Below are positions 43,229-52,865 of a stretch of DNA of 64,000 bases, piece after piece. Source of the DNA: Streptomyces sp. Q6 (GTDB lineage Bacteria; Actinomycetota; Actinomycetes; Streptomycetales; Streptomycetaceae). The DNA lies in NCBI RefSeq assembly GCF_036967205.1, contig NZ_CP146022.1:2108001-2172000 (forward strand), written 5' to 3'. Numbering within the stretch: position 1 is the stretch's first letter; every line of letters begins with the position of its first letter. Under the pieces are notes generated by a model. The model was given only the letters and a program-made list of their open reading frames with translations, ran no database searches and had not been told where the DNA came from. A program made the translations under genes and the position numbers.

Positions 43229-44734
43229 TCAGCTCTGGCCGCCCGCCAGCTTCTCGCGGAGAGCGGCAAGCGCCTCGTCCGACGCCAGGGCGCCGGAGTT
43301 GTCGTCCGACTCCGAGGAGTACGAACCGCCACCGGAGGCGGCCGGAGCCGCACCGGAGGCACCGGCGACGGCACCCTCGGCCTCGGCCTGGGCGTCCGCC
43401 TCGCGGGACTTGATGACCTGCGCCTGGTGCTGCTCGAAGCGCTGCTGCGCCTCGGCGTACTGGCCCTCCCAGGCCTCGCGCTGGGTCTCGTAGCCCTCGA
43501 GCCAGTCGTTGGTCTCGGGGTCGAAGCCCTCGGGGTAGATGTAGTTCCCCTGGTCGTCGTACGACGCGGCCATGCCGTACAGGGTCGGGTCGAACTCGAC
43601 GGCCGACGGGTCGGCGCCGAAGGCCTCGTTGGCCTGCTTCAGCGAGAGGCTGATGCGGCGGCGCTCGAGGTCGATGTCGATGACCTTGACGAAGATCTCG
43701 TCGTTGACCTGGACGACCTGCTCCGGGATCTCCACGTGGCGCTCGGCCAGCTCGGAGATGTGGACCAGACCCTCGATGCCCTCGTCCACGCGGACGAACG
43801 CACCGAACGGAACCAGCTTCGTGACCTTACCCGGGACGACCTGGCCGATCTGGTGGGTACGGGCGAACTGCTGCCACGGGTCCTCCTGCGTCGCCTTCAG
43901 CGACAGGGAGACACGCTCGCGGTCCATGTCCACGTCGAGAACCTCGACGGTGACTTCCTGGCCGACCTCGACAACCTCGGACGGGTGGTCGATGTGCTTC
44001 CAGGACAGCTCGGAGACGTGCACGAGACCGTCGACGCCACCCAGGTCCACGAAGGCACCGAAGTTGACGATCGAGGACACGACGCCGGAGCGTACCTGAC
44101 CCTTCTGGAGGGTCGTGAGGAACGTCTGGCGGACCTCGGACTGGGTCTGCTCGAGCCAGGCGCGGCGGGACAGGACCACGTTGTTGCGGTTCTTGTCCAG
44201 CTCGATGATCTTGGCCTCGAGCTCCTTGCCCACGTAGGGCTGGAGGTCGCGGACGCGGCGCATCTCGACGAGGGAGGCCGGCAGGAAGCCACGGAGGCCG
44301 ATGTCGAGGATGAGACCACCCTTGACGACCTCGATGACGGTGCCGGTGACGATCCCGTCTTCTTCCTTGATCTTCTCGATGGTGCCCCAGGCACGCTCGT
44401 ACTGAGCGCGCTTCTTCGAGAGGATCAGGCGGCCTTCCTTGTCCTCCTTCTGGAGAACCAGGGCCTCGATCTCGTCACCAACCGCGACGACCTCGTTCGG
44501 GTCGACGTCGTGCTTGATGGAGAGCTCGCGGCTCGGGATGACACCTTCGGTCTTGTAACCGATGTCGAGGAGAACCTCGTCCCGGTCAACCTTGACGATG
44601 ACGCCGTCGACGATGTCGCCATCGTTGAAGTACTTGATCGTCTCGTCGATGGCGGCGAGGAATGCTTCCTCGTTACCGATGTCGTTGACCGCAACCTGCG
44701 GGGTGGTGGCGGTGGTCTCGGTGCTGCTCGTCAT
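43229..44734 (-). CDS. rpsA: 30S ribosomal protein S1
   Basis: S1 binds single-stranded mRNA and helps the 30S subunit initiate. The 501-residue product has four S1 (OB-fold) repeats at about residues 35-105, 122-190, 206-278 and 293-365; repeats 3 and 4 are the best, each ending in the VHVSELSW or VHISELAE signature. The actinobacterial form has four repeats, against six in E. coli, and a Gln/Glu-rich then Ala/Ser-rich C-terminal tail. ATG 44734 (MTSSTETTAT) is the conserved Streptomyces start; the frame is open up to 44950 but that segment is the leader. A consensus promoter lies 222 bases upstream. Confidence 0.97.
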   Translation of the reverse strand: MTSSTETTATTPQVAVNDIGNEEAFLAAIDETIKYFNDGDIVDGVIVKVDRDEVLLDIGYKTEGVIPSRELSIKHDVDPNEVVAVGDEIEALVLQKEDKEGRLILSKKRAQYERAWGTIEKIKEEDGIVTGTVIEVVKGGLILDIGLRGFLPASLVEMRRVRDLQPYVGKELEAKIIELDKNRNNVVLSRRAWLEQTQSEVRQTFLTTLQKGQVRSGVVSSIVNFGAFVDLGGVDGLVHVSELSWKHIDHPSEVVEVGQEVTVEVLDVDMDRERVSLSLKATQEDPWQQFARTHQIGQVVPGKVTKLVPFGAFVRVDEGIEGLVHISELAERHVEIPEQVVQVNDEIFVKVIDIDLERRRISLSLKQANEAFGADPSAVEFDPTLYGMAASYDDQGNYIYPEGFDPETNDWLEGYETQREAWEGQYAEAQQRFEQHQAQVIKSREADAQAEAEGAVAGASGAAPAASGGGSYSSESDDNSGALASDEALAALREKLAGGQS

Positions 44735-45195
44735 GTGGGAAAGGGCTCCGGCGGACATTGAAGTCGTAGGTACTGCTACGCCGGGAGCCTGTTTCGCACC
44801 GAAGAAGCCGGACAGCCTAGGAGGCGCCGAATCCGGCGAACTCCCACGGACACTGTCCGAAGGAACCGGTGGCGCCTCGATAACCGAGGGGACATACAAC
44901 AGATGCGAGCACAGCCTGCTATGTCTGAGGTGCGCAGGCCCGCAGCGCAACTTGTAGCATACGGGGGCAGCCGGACAGGGTCAATGCGCGAAGGCGCACA
45001 CCCGGGGCGGAACGCCGCATACCCGGCACAAAACCTGTCGCACGAGGCTACGAGGGCCGCAGAGCCCGCTCGTGACGCCCTTCCTCGCGGCAGGTTGGAC
45101 GGAAGATTACGACGAGGGAGCCGATCATCCAAGAGTCCGGACCAAGGGAAGCGCACGAGCCGTCGGCGGCGGGTGCGGCACAAGCGGCGAACTCC
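44735..45195. other. rpsA leader and divergent intergenic region
   Basis: 461 bases without a convincing gene. From about 44950 to 44735 it is the untranslated leader of rpsA, containing GGAGCCC near the ATG and several short self-complementary segments (for example GGCGCC around 44825 and 44871). The remaining part to 45195 precedes a methyltransferase gene and holds a TGA-limited open frame but no ATG/GTG/TTG start. Confidence 0.6.
44956..44984 (-). promoter_or_regulatory. Strong housekeeping-type promoter for rpsA
   Basis: On the minus strand TTGACC (complement of 44979-44984), a 17-base spacer, then TATGCT (complement of 44956-44961). Both hexamers are close to the HrdB (sigma-70) consensus, rare in this GC-rich DNA, and fit a ribosomal-protein gene. 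Transcription would begin near 44949. Confidence 0.8.
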
Positions 45196-45996
45196 GTGGA
45201 CGAGGACTCCACGGCGACCCGCCGCGCCGCGGACACCACGGAGAGTGCGCGGGCCAACCGCGGCTGGTGGGACCGGAACGCGGACGACTATCAGGTCGAG
45301 CACGGCACGTTCCTCGGGGACGACCGCTTCGTGTGGGGTCCCGAGGGCCTCGACGAGGTGGAGGCCGAGCTCCTCGGCCCGGCCGAGGAGCTGGCCGGCA
45401 AGGACGTCCTGGAGATCGGGGCCGGCGCCGCGCAGTGCTCGCGCTGGCTGGCCGCCCAGGGCGCGCGGCCCGTCGCGCTCGACCTCTCGCACCGCCAGCT
45501 CCAGCACGCGCTGCGCATCGACGGCGGCAAGGTGCCGCTGGTGGAGGCGGACGCGGGAGCACTGCCCTTCAAGGACGGGTCCTTCGACCTGGCCTGCTCC
45601 GCGTACGGCGCGCTCCCCTTCATCGCGGACTCCGTGCGCGTGCTGCGGGACGTGCACCGGGTGCTGCGGCCCGGCGGCCGGTTCGTCTTCTCCGTCACGC
45701 ACCCCATCCGCTGGGCGTTCCCGGACGAGCCGGGGCCCGAGGGCCTGAGCGTGGCCTCCTCCTACTTCGACCGCACCCCTTATGTGGAGCAGGACGACGA
45801 GGGGCGTGCCGTGTACGTGGAGCACCACCGCACGATCGGCGACCGGGTGCGCGATGTCGTGGCGGGCGGCTTCCGGCTCGTCGACCTCGTGGAGCCGGAG
45901 TGGCCCGCGTGGAACACGCAGGAGTGGGGCGGCTGGTCCCCGCTGCGCGGGAACCTGATCCCGGGCACGGCGATCTTCGTCTGTGAGCGTCTGTAG
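45196..45996 (+). CDS. Class I SAM-dependent methyltransferase
   Basis: A 266-residue methyltransferase of the Methyltransf_11 type: NRGWWDRNADDYQVEHG at the N terminus, motif I VLEIGAGAAQCSRWLA, LDLSHRQLQHAL, LVEADAGALPFKDGSFDLACSAYGALPF (core FKDGSFDLACS), then HRVLRPGGRFVFSVTHPIRWAFP and a C-terminal substrate part ending PEWPAWNTQEWGGWSPLRG. The WWDRNADxYQ start is characteristic of an actinobacterial subgroup. GTG 45196 is the first standard start in frame; no strong ribosome site. Substrate unknown. Confidence 0.87.
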   Translation: MDEDSTATRRAADTTESARANRGWWDRNADDYQVEHGTFLGDDRFVWGPEGLDEVEAELLGPAEELAGKDVLEIGAGAAQCSRWLAAQGARPVALDLSHRQLQHALRIDGGKVPLVEADAGALPFKDGSFDLACSAYGALPFIADSVRVLRDVHRVLRPGGRFVFSVTHPIRWAFPDEPGPEGLSVASSYFDRTPYVEQDDEGRAVYVEHHRTIGDRVRDVVAGGFRLVDLVEPEWPAWNTQEWGGWSPLRGNLIPGTAIFVCERL

Positions 45997-46172
45997 GTAG
46001 GACGGCGCGCGGGGGGATCGACCGTCAGCCACAGGGCCGCTGTCTCCTCGGCCGTCTTCCGGCCGGCGCGCTGCCTGATGAGACCCTCCTGCGCCGCTCC
46101 CCCTATAAGAGGTGACGACGGCCGGGCCGGGACCGCCCGGGGGCCCACCCGCGCGTCAAGGAGACTGGGGGC

Positions 46173-48677
46173 GTGATCCGCAGCGACCTCCTCGACCAGT
46201 TGCCCGTCCGCTCCGCGCTGCCCGCGCTGCGTTCCGCGCTCGACACGGGCGGCGTCGCGGTGCTCGTGGCACCGCCGGGCACCGGCAAGACGACGCTGGT
46301 GCCCCTCGCGCTAACCGGACTCCTGACGCCGGACGGCCCGGCGCGGCGGGTCGTGGTCGCCGAGCCGCGGCGGATCGCCGCGCGCGCGGCGGCCCGGCGG
46401 ATGGCGTGGCTGCTCGGCGAGGAGGTCGGCGGGCGCGTCGGCTACACGGTGCGCGGCGAGCGGGTCGTGGGCCCCGGCACACGCGTCGAGGTCGTCACGA
46501 CCGGCGTGCTGCTCCAGCGCCTCCAGCGGGACCAGGAGCTGAGCGGCGTCGACGCCGTCCTTCTCGACGAGGTCCACGAGCGGCATCTGGACGCGGACAC
46601 CGTCGCGGCCTTCCTGTGCGACGTGCGGGAGGCGCTGCGCCCGGATCTGGAGCTGGTCGCGGCGTCCGCGACGACGGACGCCGAGGGGTGGGCGCGGCTG
46701 CTCGGGGACGTGCCGGTCGTCGAGGCGCGGGGCACCGCCCATCCGGTGGAGGTGGTGTGGGCGCCGCCCGCGCGCCCGGTGCGGCCGCCGCACGGGATGC
46801 GGGTGGATCCGGCGCTCCTGACGCATGTGGCGGCCGTGGTGCGCCGCGCCCTGGGCGAGCGGGACGGGGACGTGCTGTGCTTCCTGCCGGGTGTCGGTGA
46901 GATCGCCCGGGTCGCGGGGCAGCTGGGGGCCTGGGCGACGTCGACGTGCTCCAGGTGCACGGCCGGGCACCGGCCGCCGTGCAGGACGCGGTGCTCGCGC
47001 CGGGGTCCCGGCGGCGGGTCGTCCTGGCCACGGCCGTCGCGGAGTCGTCACTGACGGTGCCGGGCGTACGGATCGTCGTGGACGCGGGCCTCGCGCGCGA
47101 GCCCCGGGTGGATCACGCCCGGGGCTGAGCGCGCTGACGACCGTACGGGCTTCGCGCGCGGCGGGGACGCAGCGGGCGGGGCGGGCCGGGCGGGAGGCGC
47201 CGGGCGCGGTGTACCGGTGCTGGGACGAGGCGGAGGACGGGCGGCTCGCGCGGTTCCCGTCCCCGGAGATCAAGGTGGCGGACCTGACGGCGTTCGCGTT
47301 GCAGGCGGCGTGCTGGGGCGACCCGGAGGCGTCGGGGCTCGCGCTGCTCGACGCGCCGCCGGGCGGGGCGATGGCGGCGGCCCGATCGGTACTGACGGCG
47401 GTCGGGGCGGTGGAGCCGGGTGCGGGCCGGGTGACGGAGCGCGGGGTACGGCTGGCCCGGCTCGGGCTGCACCCGCGCCTGGGGCGCGCACTGGTCGACG
47501 CGGCGCCGGTGGTGGGCGCGCGGGCGGCGGCCGAGGTGGTCGCGCTGCTGAGCGAGGAGCCGCCGCGCGACTACGGGGACGATCTGGGCGGGGCGCTGCG
47601 GGCGGCCCGGCGCGGCGGGGACGCCTACGGTGCGCGGTGGCGCCAGGAGGTGCGACGGCTGACGGGGCTCGTCCCGGGGCGGGCAAAGCGGCGCGCGGCG
47701 GCGGGGACGATCACGTCGCCGGGGTGGTCGCCGCCCTCGCGTTCCCCGAGCGGGTCGCCCGCAAGGACAAGGGCTCGTATCTGATGGTGTCGGGGACGCG
47801 GGCGGAGGTGTCGGACGGGTCGGCGCTGCGGGACGCCGCGTGGGTGGCCGCCGCTGTCGCCGACCGGCCGGTGGGCGCGGGGCACGCGCGGTTGCGGCTC
47901 GGGGCGGTCGTGGACGAGGAGACGGCGCGCTGGGCCGCCGCGTCGTTCTCCGCCGAGGGTGACGAAGTGGCGTGGAGCGAGGGGGAGTTGATCGCGCGGC
48001 ACGTGACCCGGCTGGGCGCCGTCGAACTCGCCGTGCGCCCGTTGAGGAACCCCGCGCCCGGTCTCGTACGGGACGCTCTGCTGGACGGGCTGCGGCGGGA
48101 GGGGCTGGGTCTTCTGCGGTGGGACCGGGACGCGGAGGCGCTGCGGCGGCGGCTCGCGTTCGTGCGGCGGCAGGCCGGGGAGCCGTGGCCCGACGTGAGC
48201 GACGAGGGGCTGCTGGCGCGCGCCGGCGAGTGGCTGGAGCCGGAGTTGAGCGCGGCGCGGCGCCGGGCCGACCTCGGGCGGATCGACGCCGGGCAGGCGC
48301 TGAAGCGGCTGCTGCCGTGGGCCAGCGGCGACGCCGCGCGGTTCGACGCGCTGGCGCCGGAGCGGATCGAGGTGCCGAGCGGGTCACGGGTGCGGGTCGA
48401 CTACGCCGATCCCGAACAGCCCGTGCTGGCCGTGAAGTTGCAGGAGATGTTCGGGTTGCAGGAGACGCCGCGGGTGGCGGGGGTCCCCGTTCTGGTGCAT
48501 CTGCTGTCGCCCGCCGGGCGGCCCGCCGCCGTGACCGCCGATCTCGCCTCGTTCTGGCGCGACGGGTACCGGTCGGTGCGGGCCGATCTGCGGGGCCGCT
48601 ACCCGAGGCATCCGTGGCCCGAGGACCCGGCGACGGCCGAGCCCACCCGGCACACGAACGCCCGCCTCAGGCGATGA
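46173..48677 (+). pseudogene. hrpB: ATP-dependent helicase HrpB, three frameshifts
   Basis: A DEAH-type RNA helicase-like protein of about 835 residues after repair (E. coli HrpB: 809). First frame: APPGTGKTTLVPLAL (Walker A), VVVAEPRRIAARAA, DEVHERHLDAD (motif II), SATTDAEGW, then LCFLPGVGEIARVAGQLG. Second frame: VLQVHGRAPAAVQDAVLAPG, RRVVLATAVAESSLTVPGV. Third frame: the winged-helix part GRVTERGVRLARLGLHPRL. Fourth: the HrpB-specific C-terminal domain, to ...TNARLRR. Each junction is repaired by one G: runs 46925-46929, 47121-47124 and 47703-47706. All motifs are intact, so the gene is probably functional. GTG 46173 follows GGAG. Confidence 0.85.
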
Positions 48678-49659
48678 CCGGTTCCGGTTCCCTGGCGGGT
48701 TCCGGTTCCGGTCCGCCGGGCCTGCGGCCGCGCGCCTCCAGCCACAGGGCGAGCGCGAGCAGCAGGACGCCGAGGGTCAGGAAGCCCCACGGGAGGTACG
48801 AGGTGAGCAGGAGGACCAGGACGCGGTTGGAGTTGACCAGGTCGACGGTCGACCTGATGTAGTCCTCGCGCATCTTCACGTGGCCCTTGAAGACGGTGAC
48901 CTTGTCGCGGCCGCCGAGGAGGGTGCCGCCGCGCAGCTCGTTGTTCTGGATCTCCTCGCCGTACACGGGCGCCCCGGTGGTCGGCTCGACCCAGAACTTG
49001 CGGACGGTCGTGTACCAGCGGGTGGTGCCCGTCTTGGCGACGGACTCCGGTGTGATGCCCTTGACCGGCATCGACTTCGGCAGCGGCACCTTCGTCCAGG
49101 GGATGGTCTGCTCAAAGTAGTAGACCTTCACGCCGCGGAACGTGGTGGTGCCCTTGTAGTGGATGGGGCGGGTGACGCGGGCCTGCGCGTCGTAGTACTC
49201 GTAGTCGCGCTTCTCCGTCAGGAAGGGCCACTTGAACTCGATGCCCTCGCGCTTGACCTGGTCGCCATCGACCATCTCGCCGGTGGCGTGGACGGGTTCC
49301 TGGCTGTGCGCGTCGAAGATGTAGCGCTCGGGGACCTTGGAGACCATCTCGCCGTCGGGCCCGACGATGTACGACAGCGCGTCCCAGACGACGACATCGC
49401 GCCCCGCGCTCTTCTCGATCTTGTCCGACTCCTCGACGTTGCCCTTGAGGGTCTGGACGACGGTGACCTTGGAGACCTTCTTGGCCTGGAGGGAGCCGTA
49501 GTCGAGGAGGGTGGGGTTCTTCGCCTCCAGGACGGCGGTCTGGTACTGGTCGGCCGGGATCTTGGCCAGGCGCGGGAACACGTACCAGCGCATCAGTGGG
49601 GACAGCGCCGTGCAGAACACGGCGAGGGCGAGCAGGATCAGGCTGGCCTTGCGGCGCAT
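48667..49659 (-). CDS. DUF3068-domain membrane-anchored protein
   Basis: A 330-residue protein with an N-terminal membrane helix (residues 5-24), a large extracellular beta-rich domain (RDVVVWDALSYIVGPDGEMVSKVPERYIFDAHS, cited by VVVWDALSYIV and ERYIFDAH; later GVKVYYFEQTIPW, TRWYTTVRKFWVEPTTGAPVYGEE) and a C-terminal helix (LLLTSYLPWGFLTLGVLLLALALWL). This is the DUF3068 architecture, related to porin PorA-like surface proteins of mycolic-acid bacteria, but role in Streptomyces is unknown. Its 3' end overlaps the hrpB stop by 11 bases. Confidence 0.88.
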   Translation of the reverse strand: MRRKASLILLALAVFCTALSPLMRWYVFPRLAKIPADQYQTAVLEAKNPTLLDYGSLQAKKVSKVTVVQTLKGNVEESDKIEKSAGRDVVVWDALSYIVGPDGEMVSKVPERYIFDAHSQEPVHATGEMVDGDQVKREGIEFKWPFLTEKRDYEYYDAQARVTRPIHYKGTTTFRGVKVYYFEQTIPWTKVPLPKSMPVKGITPESVAKTGTTRWYTTVRKFWVEPTTGAPVYGEEIQNNELRGGTLLGGRDKVTVFKGHVKMREDYIRSTVDLVNSNRVLVLLLTSYLPWGFLTLGVLLLALALWLEARGRRPGGPEPEPAREPEPVIA

Positions 49660-49717
49660 CTCGGCGGCCCTCCTCGGCGACTCGTGGACAACGGCGCGCT
49701 CCTGGGCGACGGCCCGG

Positions 49718-49852
49718 TCATGGATGCGCGGGGACGGTGGTGAGCAGTGGTTTCGGGGACGTCTCGCCCGCGGGTGAGCCCACTGCCGTGAGGGTGAGGA
49801 CGAGGGCGAAGGCCGCGGCGAGCCCGATCGCCGCGGCTATGAGGGCACGCAT
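49718..49852 (-). CDS. SPW_0924-family short membrane peptide
   Basis: A 44-residue peptide: one membrane helix (ALIAAAIGLAAAFALVLTLTA) followed by a conserved-looking tail GSPAGETSPKPLLTTVPAHP. It matches my memory of the short Streptomyces family named SPW_0924, whose function is unknown. ATG 49852; the frame extends upstream to 49909 without a better start. It lies 58 bases upstream of the DUF3068 gene on the same strand. Confidence 0.6.
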   Translation of the reverse strand: MRALIAAAIGLAAAFALVLTLTAVGSPAGETSPKPLLTTVPAHP

Positions 49853-49949
49853 GTCCGACCTCCGCGGATCTGATGGTGCGTCAGCCTTTGGGTCGGTGCA
49901 CCGTAGCAACGGCGGTGAAGAATGAGAACACGTCGCGCAGGACCGAAAA

Positions 49950-49980
49950 GAGCCCCCGGCCGTAGGACGGCCGGGGGCTC
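49950..49980 (-). terminator. Rho-independent terminator of the transglycosylase gene
   Basis: A 14-bp perfect stem GAGCCCCCGGCCGT (49950-49963) / ACGGCCGGGGGCTC (49967-49980) with loop AGG, 24 bases past the minus-strand stop at 50004; on the minus strand it is followed by TTTT (complement of 49946-49949). A textbook terminator. Confidence 0.92.
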
Positions 49981-50003
49981 ATGTGCGCCGTGCGCGCGGT
50001 GGG

Positions 50004-51766
50004 TTACGCGGACGGGCTCGCGGACGCCGTGGGGGTCTCGCTCGCCCCGCCGGTCGGCGCGGCGGTCACCTTCAGCTCGATCGTCAGCGTCGCGCCGCCG
50101 GTGGTGGTGACGCGGAGCAGGAACGTGCCGGCGGTGTCGTCCGCGTACAGCTTCGGCAGCGTGAGCTTGCCGTCGGCGTCCGTCTTCAGGCCCGTGAGGG
50201 TGCGGACCGTCGTGCCGTCCGCGTTCTTGAAGTACGGGCCCTTGGTGGCCGCGGTCGGGTCGTCGGCGGACGTGATCAGCGTGGCGGTCGCGGCGACGCC
50301 GTCGGCGACCGCTCCCTTGTACGTCGCCTTCACCTCGACGGCGTCGGCGAACGTGCCGCCGGCGACGCAGGTGAGCGCCGTGTCGCCGGTACGGGCCAGC
50401 GCGTCGGCCGCGCGGGCGGTGACGGTCGCCGCGTAGTCGAGGCCGCTCAGGGTGCGGCCGACGACGGTGGCGCGGACCGTGAACCGCCCGGTGTTCTCCC
50501 CGCGCGCAGGACCGGTGCCGTGGCGGTGCCCGCGCCGGTGGTGGTGACGACGGCGCTGGTCGCGCCGCCGGAGAACGTCGCGTCCGTGGTGCCGACGATC
50601 GTGAAGCGGATCCGGACGTCGGCGACGCCGGTGCCCGCCGCGTTCTTCGCGCGCACCGCGACCCGCTCGCCGAAGGTGTCCCCGGCCATCGCGCTGAGCG
50701 TGCCGGTGCCCGCGTCGGCGAGCTTGCGGACGGACTCGGTGGGCGTGGGGGTGGCGGGCGGTGTCGTCGGATCGGCCGGCGAGGGGCTCGTGGAACCGCC
50801 GCCTCCACCACTGCCGCTGCCGCCTCCGCCGCCGGGCGTGCTCGGGGCCCTCGGCGGCGTCGGGGACGGGCTTCCCGTGTTGCCGCCGGTGCCGCTGCCG
50901 GATCCCGAGCCCGAGCCGGTACCGCCGCCATTGCCGGTGGGGTACTTCGGCAGCGGGCCGGTGCCGTCGGGGACCTCGTGCGTGCCCTTGCGGTAGAACT
51001 CCAGCCACGACAGGACCTTGCCGAGGTAGTCCGAGGAGTTGTTGTAGCTGAGGATCGCCTTGTTCAGGTCCGTCGCGTTCGACAGATCCCAGCCGTTGCG
51101 GCACAGGTAGTGGCCGGCGGCGAGGGCGGCGTCGTAGACGTTGTTGGGGTCCTTCTTGCCGTCGTCGTTGCCGTCGCGGCCGGCCCACTCCCAGGTGGAG
51201 GGGATGAACTGCATGGGGCCGACGGCCCGGTCGTGGACCGTGTCGCCGTCGTACGAGCCACCGTCGGTGTCGGTGATCTTCGCGAAGCCGTTGCCGTCGA
51301 GGGGCGGGCCCTTGATGGGGTCCTTCGTGTCGCCGTTCGCGAAGACGTTGCCGCCGTCGGCATGGCCCGACTCGACCCTGCCGATCGCCGCGAGCAGCTC
51401 CCACGGCAGGTTGCAGCCGGGCTTGGACGTCGCGAGTTCGGCCTCGGCCTTCTTGTACGCGTCGAGGACGGTCGCCGGTATCTCGGAGTCCTCGTCGGTC
51501 GCGGTACCACTGCCGCTGCCGCCGCCGGGTGAGGCCGACGGGGAGTCGGTGGGGCTGTTGAGGTCCGGCAGGTCCTTGTAGTAGTCCGGGCCGGACGCCG
51601 CGTCGGGGACGTCGTCGGCACGGTCCGAGGCCGAGTGCCCGCTGTCCGCCTGCGCCGGTGGGGTCACGCCCGGTGCCTGGGACGCGGAGAGCGCCGCCAC
51701 CGCGACCGCGGCGACCGCTGCCGTCATCGCACCCCTACGCAACCGCCTGCCGAAAACCGCAGCCAT
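50004..51766 (-). pseudogene. Secreted lytic transglycosylase with Ig-like domains, one frameshift
   Basis: After repair about 588 residues. A signal peptide (residues 1-40, ending PPAQA) precedes an SLT-type lytic transglycosylase domain: LPWELLAAIGRVESGHADGG with the catalytic Glu in RVESG, DRAVGPMQFIPSTWEWAG, and NNVYDAALAAGHYLCRNGWDL. A long Gly/Ser/Pro linker follows, then two beta-sandwich (Ig/Big-like) repeats: LADAGTGTLSAMAGDTFGERVAVRAKNAAGT and LARTGDTALTCVAGGTFADAVEVKATYKG. The frame breaks in the second region: one extra base in the CCCC at 50498-50501 restores AGENTGRFTVRATVVG. It would cleave peptidoglycan glycan strands at the cell surface. ATG 51766. Confidence 0.85.
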
Positions 51767-51995
51767 GCCGCGAGTCCTCCCCTGTCGCCTGATCCAGCCC
51801 TGTATCCGGGCGCCCCGGGTCACGGAGCGATCCGGACCCGCACGCTCCCCAGCGCACGGACCCGCCCGACACTACGACAACTTCCGCCGCGCAGACACCT
51901 GTTCGTGACCGTTATTTGCCGGTTGGCCAAGTACGCGGTGCCGTATCCTTCGACGCTTGTCCGAATACGTCCCGCCTACACCCCGAGGGGGCCTC

Positions 51996-52865
51996 GTGCC
52001 GTTCACGATCAGCCACGCCGCGGCGGTGCTGCCGCTCGTGCGCCGCGACGGCTCGGGGCGGGGGCCGTTCGTGCCCGCGCTGCTCGTCGCCGGGTCGTTC
52101 GCGCCGGACGTCACGTACTTCGCGGCGAGCGCGGTCCCCGGGGCGATGGAGTTCGGCGCGTTCACGCACTCGTTCCCCGGGGTCTTCACCGCGGACGTCC
52201 TGATCGCGCTCGCCCTGGTGGCACTGTGGCGGCTGGTCCGCGAACCGGTGCTGGCGCTGGTCCCGGGGCGGGTGCGGGGACGGGTGTGGGCGGTGGCCCG
52301 GGGACGCGCGCGGGGCCGCTGGTGGCCGCTGTGGTGGTACGTCTCGGCGGCCCTCGGTGCCCTGACGCACGTGGTGTGGGACGCGTTCACGCATCTCGAC
52401 CGGTGGGGCATGCGGGTGCTGCCGGTCCTCGGCGAGGAGATCGCAGGTTCGCCGCTCTACTGGTACGCGCAGTACGGGGGTTCGGCGATCGCGCTGGCCG
52501 TCATCGGGTGGTTCGTGTGGCGGTCGGTGCGCGGCGCCGGTGCCGCTCCCGGTCTCGCGGCCGCGACCCCGGGCGAGCGGTGGCTGGCCTGCGCGCTGAT
52601 CGGCGGATGCGCGTGCGGCTGCGGCGCCGTACGGGTGGTGCGCTGGCTCTCGTACGTGGACGAGGCCCGGCTCGCCTGGAAGCCGTGGGAGATCGTCCCG
52701 ACGGTGTGCTTCGGGGCGGGTGCGGGCCTGGTCCTCGGTCTGATCCTGTACGCGGTGGTGGTCAGGGCGCGTCGGCGCCCCACACCGGCCGAGGGTTCAA
52801 CCGGTCCCGGAGATCGGGGAGTTCCGGAGCGTCCGGCGGAACCGAGCCGTCGGACCGTTCACTGA
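51996..52865 (+). CDS. DUF4184 integral membrane protein
   Basis: A 289-residue membrane protein with about six segments. The DUF4184 signature is clear: VPFTISHAAAVLPL at the start, SFAPDVTYFA (PD metal-like motif), GAFTHSFPGVF and ALTHVVWDAFTHLDRWG, with conserved His/Asp in the membrane boundary reminiscent of the YdjM/metal-dependent hydrolase-like family. GTG 51996 is chosen over TTG 51957 because GAGGGGG lies six bases upstream and homologues begin xPFTxSHAA. Its last 104 bases overlap the convergent serine hydrolase gene. Function unknown. Confidence 0.87.
   Translation: MPFTISHAAAVLPLVRRDGSGRGPFVPALLVAGSFAPDVTYFAASAVPGAMEFGAFTHSFPGVFTADVLIALALVALWRLVREPVLALVPGRVRGRVWAVARGRARGRWWPLWWYVSAALGALTHVVWDAFTHLDRWGMRVLPVLGEEIAGSPLYWYAQYGGSAIALAVIGWFVWRSVRGAGAAPGLAAATPGERWLACALIGGCACGCGAVRVVRWLSYVDEARLAWKPWEIVPTVCFGAGAGLVLGLILYAVVVRARRRPTPAEGSTGPGDRGVPERPAEPSRRTVH

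Noticed and set aside
51767-51995. c-di-AMP (ydaO-type) riboswitch before the lytic transglycosylase
   Set aside because: Streptomyces wall-hydrolase genes often have one, but I could not find the conserved core in this short region.
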